Source: Deinococcales bacterium
GTDB lineage: Bacteria; Deinococcota; Deinococci; Deinococcales; JAAFIG01
Assembly (NCBI GenBank): GCA_025359505.1
Contig: JANYHH010000015.1
Coordinates: forward strand, 23,306-87,305
Direction: 5' to 3'
DNA length: 64,000 nt
Positions within the stretch are counted from its first letter, which is position 1; every line of letters starts with the position of its first letter. Positions 25,826 to 33,838 of this stretch are shown here, piece by piece. The notes under the pieces were generated by a model. That model saw only the letters and a program-made list of their open reading frames with translations, was not told the DNA's origin and ran no database searches. Position numbers and translations under genes: made by a program.

Positions 25826-26554
25826 TCATCGTCCGACGAGGATCACGCTCAGCGGTAACTCGCGGTTGCCTTGCAGCCCCAGTAGAAAACCGATTTCGTC
25901 GTCAAAAAACGTGCTGGTCGCTTGGACGGACAAGCCCAGCGCTGTGCCCGCCAGCAGGATGTTCTGCACTGCGAAGCCCGCTTCGGTGTACAGATATCTG
26001 AATCCGCGCTCGCCGTGCGCGGCTGTGGCCCGCTCGACGACGCCGGTCAGGATGATCGCGCAGGCGGCGACATCGACCGAATCGTCACCCAACAGTGCAC
26101 TCGAGAGATCGCGGGTCAAGTCCCCAATTTTCACCTGCTCCAACTGATGCTCGCGCACCACATAATGGTAAACGCCCGCGAAGGTGTCGGTCACAGAGCG
26201 TGCCAGCAGGTACGCCTCGAGCGGGTACGCGCCGCTCAGACTGGGCGTCGTGCGGTACGGCAGGCTGGTGTTGGCTCCCTTCGGGCGGTCGCCGGTCACG
26301 CCCTGCGCGGCCCACAACAGTTGCGCGATTTCAGACGGCGTGATACTCGCGCCGACCTCCGGGGCTTGCGAGCGCCGCGCCGCGACGACGCTCCAGACGC
26401 CCGCGCCACCCTTCAAGCGCGGGGCGGGCAAGCGCACCGTCTCGAGCGGGCTGGCGTAAACCTTGAAAGCGGGGATGCGCTTCCCGACGGGGAAGGTATC
26501 GCCGCGCTTGAGCTTCGTGCCTTCCACGAACTTATCGCCGATGCTGTCTTTCAC
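25826..26554 (-). CDS. SagB/ThcOx-type FMN dehydrogenase
   Basis: 242 aa with the SagB-type nitroreductase pattern: RRSQAPEVGASITPSEIAQLLWAAQGVT, RTTPSLSGAYPLEAYLLA, FRYLYTEAGFAVQNILLAGTALGL and the C-terminal PLSVILVGR. In some clusters these enzymes oxidise thiazolines in peptide natural products, but no cyclodehydratase or precursor gene is nearby, so this is a stand-alone member of unknown substrate. GTG start; no strong start signal seen. Confidence 0.82.
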   Translation of the reverse strand: MKDSIGDKFVEGTKLKRGDTFPVGKRIPAFKVYASPLETVRLPAPRLKGGAGVWSVVAARRSQAPEVGASITPSEIAQLLWAAQGVTGDRPKGANTSLPYRTTPSLSGAYPLEAYLLARSVTDTFAGVYHYVVREHQLEQVKIGDLTRDLSSALLGDDSVDVAACAIILTGVVERATAAHGERGFRYLYTEAGFAVQNILLAGTALGLSVQATSTFFDDEIGFLLGLQGNRELPLSVILVGR

Positions 26555-26697
26555 GTCTGTTAGATCCCCCGAACGGTCTGCTGAGCTGCGCCCTCAATTC
26601 ACTGCGATCCTCAATATAGCCCTCGAGCCGCTCCCTAAGATTTGGATGGGCGAGGCTACCATGCTTTGCCCCGCCACCCGTCAGACCTTTGCAACCT

Positions 26698-26750
26698 CAC
26701 CTCGAGCCGTGCGTCAGAACGACACCTCGAGCCGTGCGTCAGAACCTCAC
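26698..26750. repeat. Direct repeats (25-bp period) at the 3' end of the GH31 gene
   Basis: A 23-mer containing CTCGAGCCGTGCGTCAGAAC occurs at 26698-26720 and 26723-26745, and a truncated third unit follows. The repeats carry CTCGAG and span the stop codon of the glucosidase gene. I see no gene in the 26555-26738 spacer. Confidence 0.75.
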
Positions 26751-29126
26751 CTCGAGTCGCGTCCAATCCGCCAGCACTTCCAGCGTCAGCACGCCGTTTT
26801 CAAAACGCTGCGCGGTCATGCCCGTCGCGCTTGAAAAGCCGGGCAAGCCGTAAACGTGCAGCTCTTCCGTGTCCCGCGTGACTTGGAACGCACCCGTGAC
26901 CTCGCGCTCGAGGATCAGGACTTGCATCTCGAGGCTGCCGATGAGTCGCGTGACCCTCGAGTCGCCGTAGCCGTCGCCTGCATCCTCGATCAGGCTGCCC
27001 GAGATTGCGTCACTCGCGTGGATGTGCCACTCGAGGCTAGCCCAGTTCGCATCCGTCGTGTGCTTGGCGGGCGTCGTCAGCGCAATCGCTGCCCCCGCAC
27101 GCAGGTAGATCGGCGTGACGCCCAGCGGCGCGTCGGCGATCACATGGCGTCCACCCTCGAGAATTGCGCCAGCGCTGAAATTGTGAAACTCGAGCCACGA
27201 TCCGCTCGGCAGGTAGACGAGGCGCTTGGTGGCTTTTTCTCGCACGACGGGCGCGACCAGCAGCGCGTCACCGAACATCAGCTCGTCGTTCGCGTTCAGG
27301 CACTCGAGATCGCTTGGCCAGCGCATCACCAGTGGGCGCAGCACGGGTAGCCCATTCTGCGCCGCCTCGAGCATCAAGGTGTATAGCGTCGGCAGCAGGC
27401 GGTAGCGACGCTCCAAACTTTCCCTGACCAGTTGCAGCGTGTCCTCGCCGAACCGCCACGGTTCTTGGTGAATCGTGCCCTTGGCGCTGTGGTTCCGCAT
27501 CAGCGGGTAGAACACCCCGAGCTGATACCAGCGCGTCAGCAGTTCTGGCGTCGCGTCACCCGCGAAACCGCCGATGTCCGCGCCGATGAACGCCACGCCG
27601 CTCAAGCCTAAACCCAGCAGCATCGCCACCGATTGCTCCAAGTGCGCCCAGTACGAGCTGTTGTCACCCGTCCAGACCGCGCTGTAGCGCTGAATCCCAG
27701 CGAAGCCGGCCCTCGTCAGCACGAACGGGCGCTTGGTCGGCTCGAGCCGCTCCAATGCCTCGCGGGTTGACTGGCACATCGTCAAGCCGTAAACGTTGTG
27801 TACCTCCAAGTGGCGCTTCTCGCCGTGGCGAGCGTCATACGGCAGGGTCTTACCCTCAATGCGTCCCACACCTTCGGACAGATTGCCGTCGGTGGTGAAA
27901 CCGCCCGTGGTGTCTTGGAGTGAAAAGCACGACGGCTCGTTCATATCGTTCCAGAAGCCCGCGATGCCGATGTCAGTGAAGGCCTTATGCTGCTCACCCC
28001 ACCAGTCGCGTACCTCGCCCCTCGTGAAATCCGGGTAGACGGCCGGGCGCGGCCAGACCTCACCGACCAGCACATCGCCCCGATCCAAACGCACCAAGTA
28101 ATCTCTGTCCCTCGCCTCCTCGTACACGCTGTAACCCGCCTCGAGCTTGACGCCGGGATCAACGATCGGGATGACTTTGACGCCCTGCTGTGCCGCGTCC
28201 TGCACCAGTTTTGTGGGGTTCGGGTAGCGGCTGCCGTCCCAGCGCCAGACCTTGTACGCGTCCTGATAATCGATATCGGTGTAAATCGCGTCCAGTGGCA
28301 AGCCGTGCTGCTCGTAACCCGCCAGCACCGCCCTGATCTCGCGCTCACTCTCGTAACCCCAGCGCGATTGCTGATGCCCCAACGACCACAGCGGCGCGAG
28401 CGGCGTGCGCCCGGTCAGCGCGGTGAAGCGCTGGGCGACCGTGGCGATGTCGGGCCCGACTAATAAATACACGTCCAGCTCAGGGCCGCTCGAGTCCCAG
28501 CGCAGGGTAGATGGGTCATCGCGGGCCACATCAACCTCAGAGCGCCACGATTCGTCTAAAAATAAACCCCACGCCACGCCGTCACGCAAACCAATAAAAA
28601 ACGGAATGCTCTGATACAGCGGATCGGTGTCCGGGTGGTGCGGCACGACATCGGTGTTCCAAAAGGTCAGGTGCATCCCGCGCTTGTCTAAGCCGCCGAC
28701 CCGCTCGCCAAAACCCAAATACGCCTCATCAGCGGGCGCGTGCAGACTCAGGCTCGAGGTGAACTGCGTTGTCGGAAACCCCGTTTTAGCGCTGCCCGTC
28801 ACGCCCAGCCCCTCGCACAGCGGTCTCGAGTCCACGCCCCAAAATTTGAACCCACCAGTGGCCAAGTCCAACTGAAAATGCGCCCCGTCCGCCTCGAGAC
28901 TCAATAAGCTGGCTTCCTGCAAGACCTCGAACTCGAGCACGTCATCACGGATCACCGCGAACGAGGTTTTTTCTTCCAAACGCGGAAACAAGAAACTCGA
29001 GCGCACCGCACTCGGCGCGAACCTCGCCCTGACCACCCCTGTCATGGGCACGCTGAGTTCAAGCGCTGCCACTGCCCCAGACGTAAACACACGATTTTTG
29101 AAAACCTCCACAGTAGAAAAACGCAT
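26739..29126 (-). CDS. GH31 alpha-glucosidase
   Basis: 795-aa glycoside hydrolase family 31. The nucleophile Asp is in GFWNDMNEPSCF (about residue 395), and the acid/base region is VWTGDNSSYWAHLEQS. Other family stretches include GHQQSRWGYESEREIR, YTDIDYQDAYKVW, FIGADIGGF and NHSAKGTIHQEPW. It would release glucose from alpha-glucans or oligosaccharides. There is no signal peptide, so it is cytoplasmic. The start is ATG 29126 with GAGGG 4 nt upstream (TAGACT lies further back); the longer upstream frame lacks homology. It is a single gene. Confidence 0.92.
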   Translation of the reverse strand: MRFSTVEVFKNRVFTSGAVAALELSVPMTGVVRARFAPSAVRSSFLFPRLEEKTSFAVIRDDVLEFEVLQEASLLSLEADGAHFQLDLATGGFKFWGVDSRPLCEGLGVTGSAKTGFPTTQFTSSLSLHAPADEAYLGFGERVGGLDKRGMHLTFWNTDVVPHHPDTDPLYQSIPFFIGLRDGVAWGLFLDESWRSEVDVARDDPSTLRWDSSGPELDVYLLVGPDIATVAQRFTALTGRTPLAPLWSLGHQQSRWGYESEREIRAVLAGYEQHGLPLDAIYTDIDYQDAYKVWRWDGSRYPNPTKLVQDAAQQGVKVIPIVDPGVKLEAGYSVYEEARDRDYLVRLDRGDVLVGEVWPRPAVYPDFTRGEVRDWWGEQHKAFTDIGIAGFWNDMNEPSCFSLQDTTGGFTTDGNLSEGVGRIEGKTLPYDARHGEKRHLEVHNVYGLTMCQSTREALERLEPTKRPFVLTRAGFAGIQRYSAVWTGDNSSYWAHLEQSVAMLLGLGLSGVAFIGADIGGFAGDATPELLTRWYQLGVFYPLMRNHSAKGTIHQEPWRFGEDTLQLVRESLERRYRLLPTLYTLMLEAAQNGLPVLRPLVMRWPSDLECLNANDELMFGDALLVAPVVREKATKRLVYLPSGSWLEFHNFSAGAILEGGRHVIADAPLGVTPIYLRAGAAIALTTPAKHTTDANWASLEWHIHASDAISGSLIEDAGDGYGDSRVTRLIGSLEMQVLILEREVTGAFQVTRDTEELHVYGLPGFSSATGMTAQRFENGVLTLEVLADWTRLEVRF

Positions 29127-29248
29127 CTTGCCCTCGAGTCTAACCAAAACAGTGATCGGCAGACCCGCAATGCAACAGTGGTTGACACGCTCCCTCAAGG
29201 GCGTTTATACTCGCGTCCGCCCTGAGAACGGGTGTTGCATAACCCCTT

Positions 29249-29324
29249 GGATCGGTGGTGCAGCGGTTAGCATACCCGCCTGTCACGCGGGTGGTCGCGG
29301 GTTCAAATCCCGTCCGATCCGCCA
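29249..29324 (+). tRNA. tRNA-Asp (GTC)
   Basis: 76-nt cloverleaf: acceptor GGATCGG/CCGATCC, anticodon loop with GTC, T-loop TTCAAAT, and an encoded CCA. It opens the region in which the eCIS genes begin. Confidence 0.97.
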
Positions 29325-29385
29325 GCAATACCCTGAATGCGCCTCACCGCTGGGCGCATTTGGAGTAAGACCAGCAGCGGCGCAC

Positions 29386-29461
29386 GGCGAGGTAGCTCAG
29401 CTGGTAGAGCACACGACTGAAAATCGTGGTGTCGCCGGATCATGCCCGGCTCTCGCCACCA
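29386..29461 (+). tRNA. tRNA-Phe (GAA) with an unusual T-loop
   Basis: 76-nt cloverleaf: acceptor GGCGAGG/TCTCGCC, D-arm GCTC-GAGC, anticodon loop CTGAAAA (GAA), T-stem GCCGG/CCGGC, encoded CCA. The T-loop reads ATCATGC, where TTCRANY is expected: position 54 is A and 58 is T, the reverse of the normal T54-A58 pair. Confidence 0.93.
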
Positions 29462-29469
29462 AGAAGAAG

Positions 29470-29502
29470 AACCCGTCCCAGACACGTTTGGAGCGGGTTT
29501 CT
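29470..29502 (+). terminator. Terminator after tRNA-Phe
   Basis: AACCCG (29470-29475) pairs with CGGGTT (29494-29499), extended inside by TCC/GGA with one bulge, followed by TTCTCTTT. It lies 8 bp after the tRNA. Confidence 0.7.
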
Positions 29503-29623
29503 CTTTGGCTTGCACGGGGCGATTTCCATTTTTTTCAGCAGTGATCGTGTGCTTTCTAATTTAGGTGAAAGCGCAGAAATTCGCAGCTTTCCTCGGCATG
29601 AAGCGGATGGGCGATTTGCATTG

Positions 29624-30457
29624 CTAATCCCCGCTCAGCTCGAGGTCGTAACTGCTCGAGGGGACAATCAGCTCGTAACGCACGGGCGACTGACCGATTC
29701 GCGCCACGCGCAGCGTCAACGTGCCCTCTGCGACGTTGCTGAGGACGTATCGCCCGTCGCTGTCGGTCACTACCCCGAGTGCTGCGCTGTTCTCGCGCCA
29801 GAGGCTGATACCGGGGATCGCCGCGCCATCTGGGCCGCGCACCGTGCCGCCGATGGTGGTGCTTTGCCCGGCTAGGCTGGGAAGTTCACCTTCGGCGGAT
29901 TGCAGTGTCAGCGTGCGCGTCAGCACGAGCGGCGACTCGAGCGTCAGGTTCAAATCCATCGGCACGGTCAGCAGGTACAGCAGTGCCGGGCGCGGCGGCA
30001 GCTCCAAACCGTTCCAGAGGTCGGCGGCGCGTGGGCCATCCTCGGGCTGGCTGACGCGGGCGGTGATCGGCAGGTTGAGCTGCGCGAGACTGGTCGGCAA
30101 CAGCTCCGCTGGCAGTTCGTGGTGGCGCATCAGCAGCGCCGTTGTCCGCCACAAGAGTTCGTGCTGATCGCGCACTTCGCTGCTGAACACGGTGACTTGG
30201 TAGCGCAGGTTCAAGCGCCTCGGTGGGGCTTTGGTGATCGATGTCGGGCTGCCCCTCGGTGCGATTTGCTCGAAATTGGTTTTACGCAGCGCCGCGTTTT
30301 CCTCTAAATCGTGCAGGAAGAAATTGATCGTTGGCTTGGTGAGCGTGCCGACCCAAGCGCGGTTGGGAATCTCAAACTCAATGTTGACATCTTCGGCGTT
30401 GATCGCGCCCTGCTGCCGCAGCAAACGTTTCAGTGATTCGTGCAGCGCAGTCAGCAT
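29624..30457 (-). CDS. eCIS tail terminator/cap protein (Pvc16/DUF4255) with regulatory-like C-domain
   Basis: 277 aa. The first 180 residues are DUF4255: LHESLKRLLRQQGAI, INFFLHDLEENAALR, LNLRYQVTVFSSEVRDQHELL and PALLYLLTVPMDLN. This is the Afp16/Pvc16 family that caps the tube and sheath. The last 85 residues are a carboxypeptidase-regulatory-like beta sandwich (TTIGGTVRGPDGAAIPGISL, SDGRYVLSNVAEGTL), often seen fused to DUF4255. The ATG lies 6 nt from TAGACT, leaderless, divergent from the ATPase gene. Confidence 0.85.
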   Translation of the reverse strand: MLTALHESLKRLLRQQGAINAEDVNIEFEIPNRAWVGTLTKPTINFFLHDLEENAALRKTNFEQIAPRGSPTSITKAPPRRLNLRYQVTVFSSEVRDQHELLWRTTALLMRHHELPAELLPTSLAQLNLPITARVSQPEDGPRAADLWNGLELPPRPALLYLLTVPMDLNLTLESPLVLTRTLTLQSAEGELPSLAGQSTTIGGTVRGPDGAAIPGISLWRENSAALGVVTDSDGRYVLSNVAEGTLTLRVARIGQSPVRYELIVPSSSYDLELSGD

Positions 30458-30898
30458 GGCCGCAGTCTAGGGCATGGTTTGAAGAGTTGACAACTCGAGG
30501 GCCGCGCATTTCACCGAGCGTCACTTCACGCGAGCAGCGGTCAACTCACCTTCTATGGATGACTCGAGCGGCTAACCGTCATACCTGAAGACACCGCGCT
30601 ACCACTCCAAGCTCGAGTTTCGTCGTTGTTTACCGTGAAGCGCAGATCATCACGCGCTCCAAGCCGTCACCGCTTCGCTCGACGCCGTTCGGTTTTTGTC
30701 ATGATTCGAGTCTAAAAATTCATCGGATGCGTGAGCGAAGAACCGTAGGGGCTTGCCACTGCAAGCCCAACCGCGCAGCTCCACGCCAAAAGCAGGGCTT
30801 ACAGCTAAGTTCAAGCGTTTTGTCGCGGGTCGTGATGAAAGCCTGCGATGCCGCAACAGCCCCTCGAGCCTCGCTTTTTTCGGCTGTAAGCTGTGATC
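30458..30898. promoter_or_regulatory. Divergent promoter region, otherwise empty
   Basis: The 441-bp spacer holds a leftward -10 box (TAGACT on the complement of 30464-30469) for the DUF4255 gene and a rightward TAAGCT (30887-30892) for the ATPase gene. I find no supported gene between them. Confidence 0.5.
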
Positions 30899-32905
30899 AT
30901 GACTGCAAAATCGGCGCGACGCGATCGGCAGCCAGACCCCGCGCTGCGATCAGCGCGTTTCAATCACGCGAGCCTGACCGGCCACGCGGCGCTGCTCGAG
31001 GCAAGCCGCTTGCTTGCGGCGGCGCTGGGGACGCTGAAACTCGGTCTGAATCCAACCAAGCCGATCTTTGCCCCCGCGCAGTTTGATGGCACGCCGATTG
31101 GCGCGTTGGCTGAGCGTTTAGCGTTGTGCGCTTTTGAGCGCGACGCGCTGATTTTGCTGGCTGGCGTGAACCTCTCCTCACCATTGTCAGACGCCTTGCA
31201 GCAGTGCGGTTACGGCGCGATTGACTTCGCGCTGATGCTGACGCTGCTGTCCGAGGATCACGCGCTGGATCAGCGACGGATCGCGTCAGACGCGCCGCTG
31301 CGCCACATGCGGCTCCTTCATTTCGCGGATGCGGCGCAGCAGACGCAGCCGATCAACTTACGACCGCTCAATTTGGACGAATGGGTCTTCATGGCGCTGC
31401 TGGGTCACGTGCATCTGGACGAGGTGCTGGCCCGCGTCGCATACGCGCTGCCCAAGCCCGCAATCAGCTTCACGCAGACGCAAACTGAGCTGATCAATAG
31501 GGCAGTCTCGAGCGAGGCTGGGACTTTACTGCAAATCTCTGGGTCGGAACCAGAGTTGCGCCGTCACCTCGCCCACGGCATCGCTGGCGCGACGGATTTG
31601 TACGCACTCGACGCGGCCCAGCTCGAGGCGGGCAGCTTGGAGGACGTGTCCGTGCGCTGGAACCGCTTCGCCAGACTGACCGACGCGGCGCTGCTGCTGG
31701 AAATCGCGGAGCTGAGCGTCGGTGAGAGCGCTGGCGAAGACCCGCGCTTGCGGGCGGCAAAAGCCCTCGCCAGTCGGCTCGAGGGTCGGGTGCTGGTCTC
31801 GACGCGCACGCCGTTGGCGTGGGGTCGGACTAGCCTGAGCTTGGAAATCGAGCGCCCGAGCAGCGTTGAGCAACGCGCCTTGTGGCGCAATCATTTGGAA
31901 GTCGCTGGCCTGCATTGGTCTGAAAGCCTCACAAGCGGCGTATCGCGGCTCTCCGGGCAGTTTGATTTCACTGGTTCACTGATCGCCCGCGCCTCGAGCC
32001 AAGCGCTGGGTCACGTCGCGGATCGCCACGACCCGGATGCGCTCGGCTCGGCGCTGTGGAATGCCAGCTTATCGCTGGTGCGCCCGAGGCTCGAGGGCTT
32101 GACGCAGCGCATCACGCCGGCCGAGCGGGCGGATTGGTCGCGGTTGATCCTGCCCGACGCGGAGCTGAACAGCTTGAAGCGCCTCGTGGCCCATGTGCGC
32201 GAGCGCCAACAGGTCTTTGAAACGTGGGGTTGGCAGCGCGACAGCAGTCGCGGCTTTGGAATCAGTGCGCTGTTCGGCGGGCCCAGTGGCACGGGCAAGA
32301 CGTTCAGCGCCGAGATCATCGCACGGCAACTCGGGGTTGATTTGCAGCGCATCGAGCTGCCCAGCATCGTCTCCAAATACATTGGTGAATCGGAGAAACT
32401 GCTCTCCAAACTCTTTGACGCGGCCGAGTACGGCGGTTGCGTACTGCTGTTCGACGAGGCAGACGCGATTTTCGGCAAGCGCAGTGAGGTCAAAGACAGC
32501 AACGACCGCTACGCCAATCTGGAAGTCAGTTACCTGCTCCAACGCATGGAGAGCTTTCGCGGTCTGGTGATCCTGACCACCAACCAAGAAAGCAACATGG
32601 ACAGCGCCTTCCTGCGCCGCCTGCGCTTCGTCGTGCATTACCCCAGCCCGGACGCGACGGCCCGCGAGCGCTTGTGGCGCGGCATCTTCCCGCTCGAGAC
32701 GCCGACGGACGACCTGCGTTTCGAGCGTCTGGCGCAGCTCGAGGTTTCCGGCGGGAACATCCGCAACATTGCGCTGAACGCCGCCTTCAACGCCTCGAGC
32801 GAGGGCAATGCCGTGCAGATGCGGCATATTCACGGCGCGGCGCTCGAGGAGGTGCGTAAACTCAAGCGCCTGCCGCGCCCCGGCGAGTTCGATGGTTGGA
32901 TGTGA
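30899..32905 (+). CDS. eCIS AAA+ ATPase (Afp15-like)
   Basis: 668 aa. The N-terminal 390 residues are helical with a weak winged-helix look. The AAA+ module follows: Walker A GGPSGTGKTFSAEII (about 460), IELPSIVSKYIGESEKLLSKLF, Walker B VLLFDEADAIFGKR, sensor 1 LTTNQESNMD and arginine finger RRLRF. This is the ATPase found in nearly all eCIS loci and absent from contractile phages; it is needed for assembly or loading. I place the start at ATG 30899, 6 nt after TAAGCT; the GTG at 30893 would abut the -10 box. Confidence 0.9.
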   Translation: MTAKSARRDRQPDPALRSARFNHASLTGHAALLEASRLLAAALGTLKLGLNPTKPIFAPAQFDGTPIGALAERLALCAFERDALILLAGVNLSSPLSDALQQCGYGAIDFALMLTLLSEDHALDQRRIASDAPLRHMRLLHFADAAQQTQPINLRPLNLDEWVFMALLGHVHLDEVLARVAYALPKPAISFTQTQTELINRAVSSEAGTLLQISGSEPELRRHLAHGIAGATDLYALDAAQLEAGSLEDVSVRWNRFARLTDAALLLEIAELSVGESAGEDPRLRAAKALASRLEGRVLVSTRTPLAWGRTSLSLEIERPSSVEQRALWRNHLEVAGLHWSESLTSGVSRLSGQFDFTGSLIARASSQALGHVADRHDPDALGSALWNASLSLVRPRLEGLTQRITPAERADWSRLILPDAELNSLKRLVAHVRERQQVFETWGWQRDSSRGFGISALFGGPSGTGKTFSAEIIARQLGVDLQRIELPSIVSKYIGESEKLLSKLFDAAEYGGCVLLFDEADAIFGKRSEVKDSNDRYANLEVSYLLQRMESFRGLVILTTNQESNMDSAFLRRLRFVVHYPSPDATARERLWRGIFPLETPTDDLRFERLAQLEVSGGNIRNIALNAAFNASSEGNAVQMRHIHGAALEEVRKLKRLPRPGEFDGWM

Positions 32906-33292
32906 TCGAGCGACCAAAATAGATCACCGTGCTCGAGCCGGTGTTGGTCGCGCAGTGCAATCGGTTGGAGCTGAGCGCGTCTAAGGAATCTTGGATAGCT
33001 CGAGATAGTTGCGTCGCACAGCGTCTTTTCAGCCTCGCGTCAATCCAGACAATCAAGGTTTAGTGCGCCGATACTGGGCGCTGCTCGAGCCGAGACAGCA
33101 TCTCAAGCACTCACCAGCGCCTCGTGTACTCAAAAATCAGCAACGCGCAAATGTGATCGCGCTCGAGCACAAGCCGTTTCTGCTCGAGGTTGCCCCGTTT
33201 TAGCCTTCAAAACACTTTTTAAGCGGCAACTCGAGCTTCGCGCCGACAAGATGAGTTCACTTTGCTGGCCGCACTGAGGTAAACTGCTGGGC
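32906..33292. other. Gene-free spacer before gp25
   Basis: 387 bp with many CTCGAG sites and no open frame I can support. The only signal is TAAACT at 33280-33285, the probable -10 box of the gp25 gene. Confidence 0.5.
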
Positions 33293-33688
33293 ATGGAGCG
33301 CGATTATCTCGGGGTGGGCTGGGCGTTCCCGGTGGATGTGGATCCTCGCGGCCGAATCGCCGTGGCGCGTTTTGAGCGCGACATTGAGCAAGCGATTCAA
33401 ATGATTTTGCTGACCCCGAAAGGCCAGCGCGTTCGGCGCTTTGACTTCGGTTGCCAGATTCACGACTTGATGTTCGCACCGAACGACGCCACGACAATGG
33501 GGCTGGCCTCGTATTACGTCGAAGAGGCCCTGCGGGCTTGGGAACCACGCATCATCGTGACCAGCGTGGACGTGCGCGGCGACGATGCGAACGACGGGCG
33601 TTTGCTGATCGACATCAATTACGAAATCAAAGCCACGCACGACCGCCGCAGCCTCGTGTTTCCGTTCTACCGCATGCCGGGGGATTAA
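33293..33688 (+). CDS. eCIS baseplate wedge protein, gp25-like (Afp9)
   Basis: 131-aa GPW/gp25 family: VGWAFPVDVDPRGRIAVARF, IEQAIQMILLTPKGQRVRRFDFGCQIHDLMFAPN and the closing DRRSLVFPFY. The T4 gp25 fold links baseplate wedge to sheath initiation. TAAACT is 7 nt from the ATG. It is the first of two rightward baseplate genes, with baseplate J 150 bp downstream. Confidence 0.9.
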   Translation: MERDYLGVGWAFPVDVDPRGRIAVARFERDIEQAIQMILLTPKGQRVRRFDFGCQIHDLMFAPNDATTMGLASYYVEEALRAWEPRIIVTSVDVRGDDANDGRLLIDINYEIKATHDRRSLVFPFYRMPGD

Positions 33689-33838
33689 AGGCGGCTCGTC
33701 AATCTCTGGAAGCTCGACTCGAGCACCCCAACTCGAGCACGCGAAAATAAGTTGGTTTCGCTCGAGCCACGCCGCACGTTTCACCATACACACTGCACCA
33801 CACGCTGTACCGCACCGAGAAAGCCGAGGCTCACCCGC

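Noticed and set aside
32069..32917. 282-aa frame antisense to the AAA+ ATPase
   Set aside because: Antisense to Walker motifs; no family resemblance.
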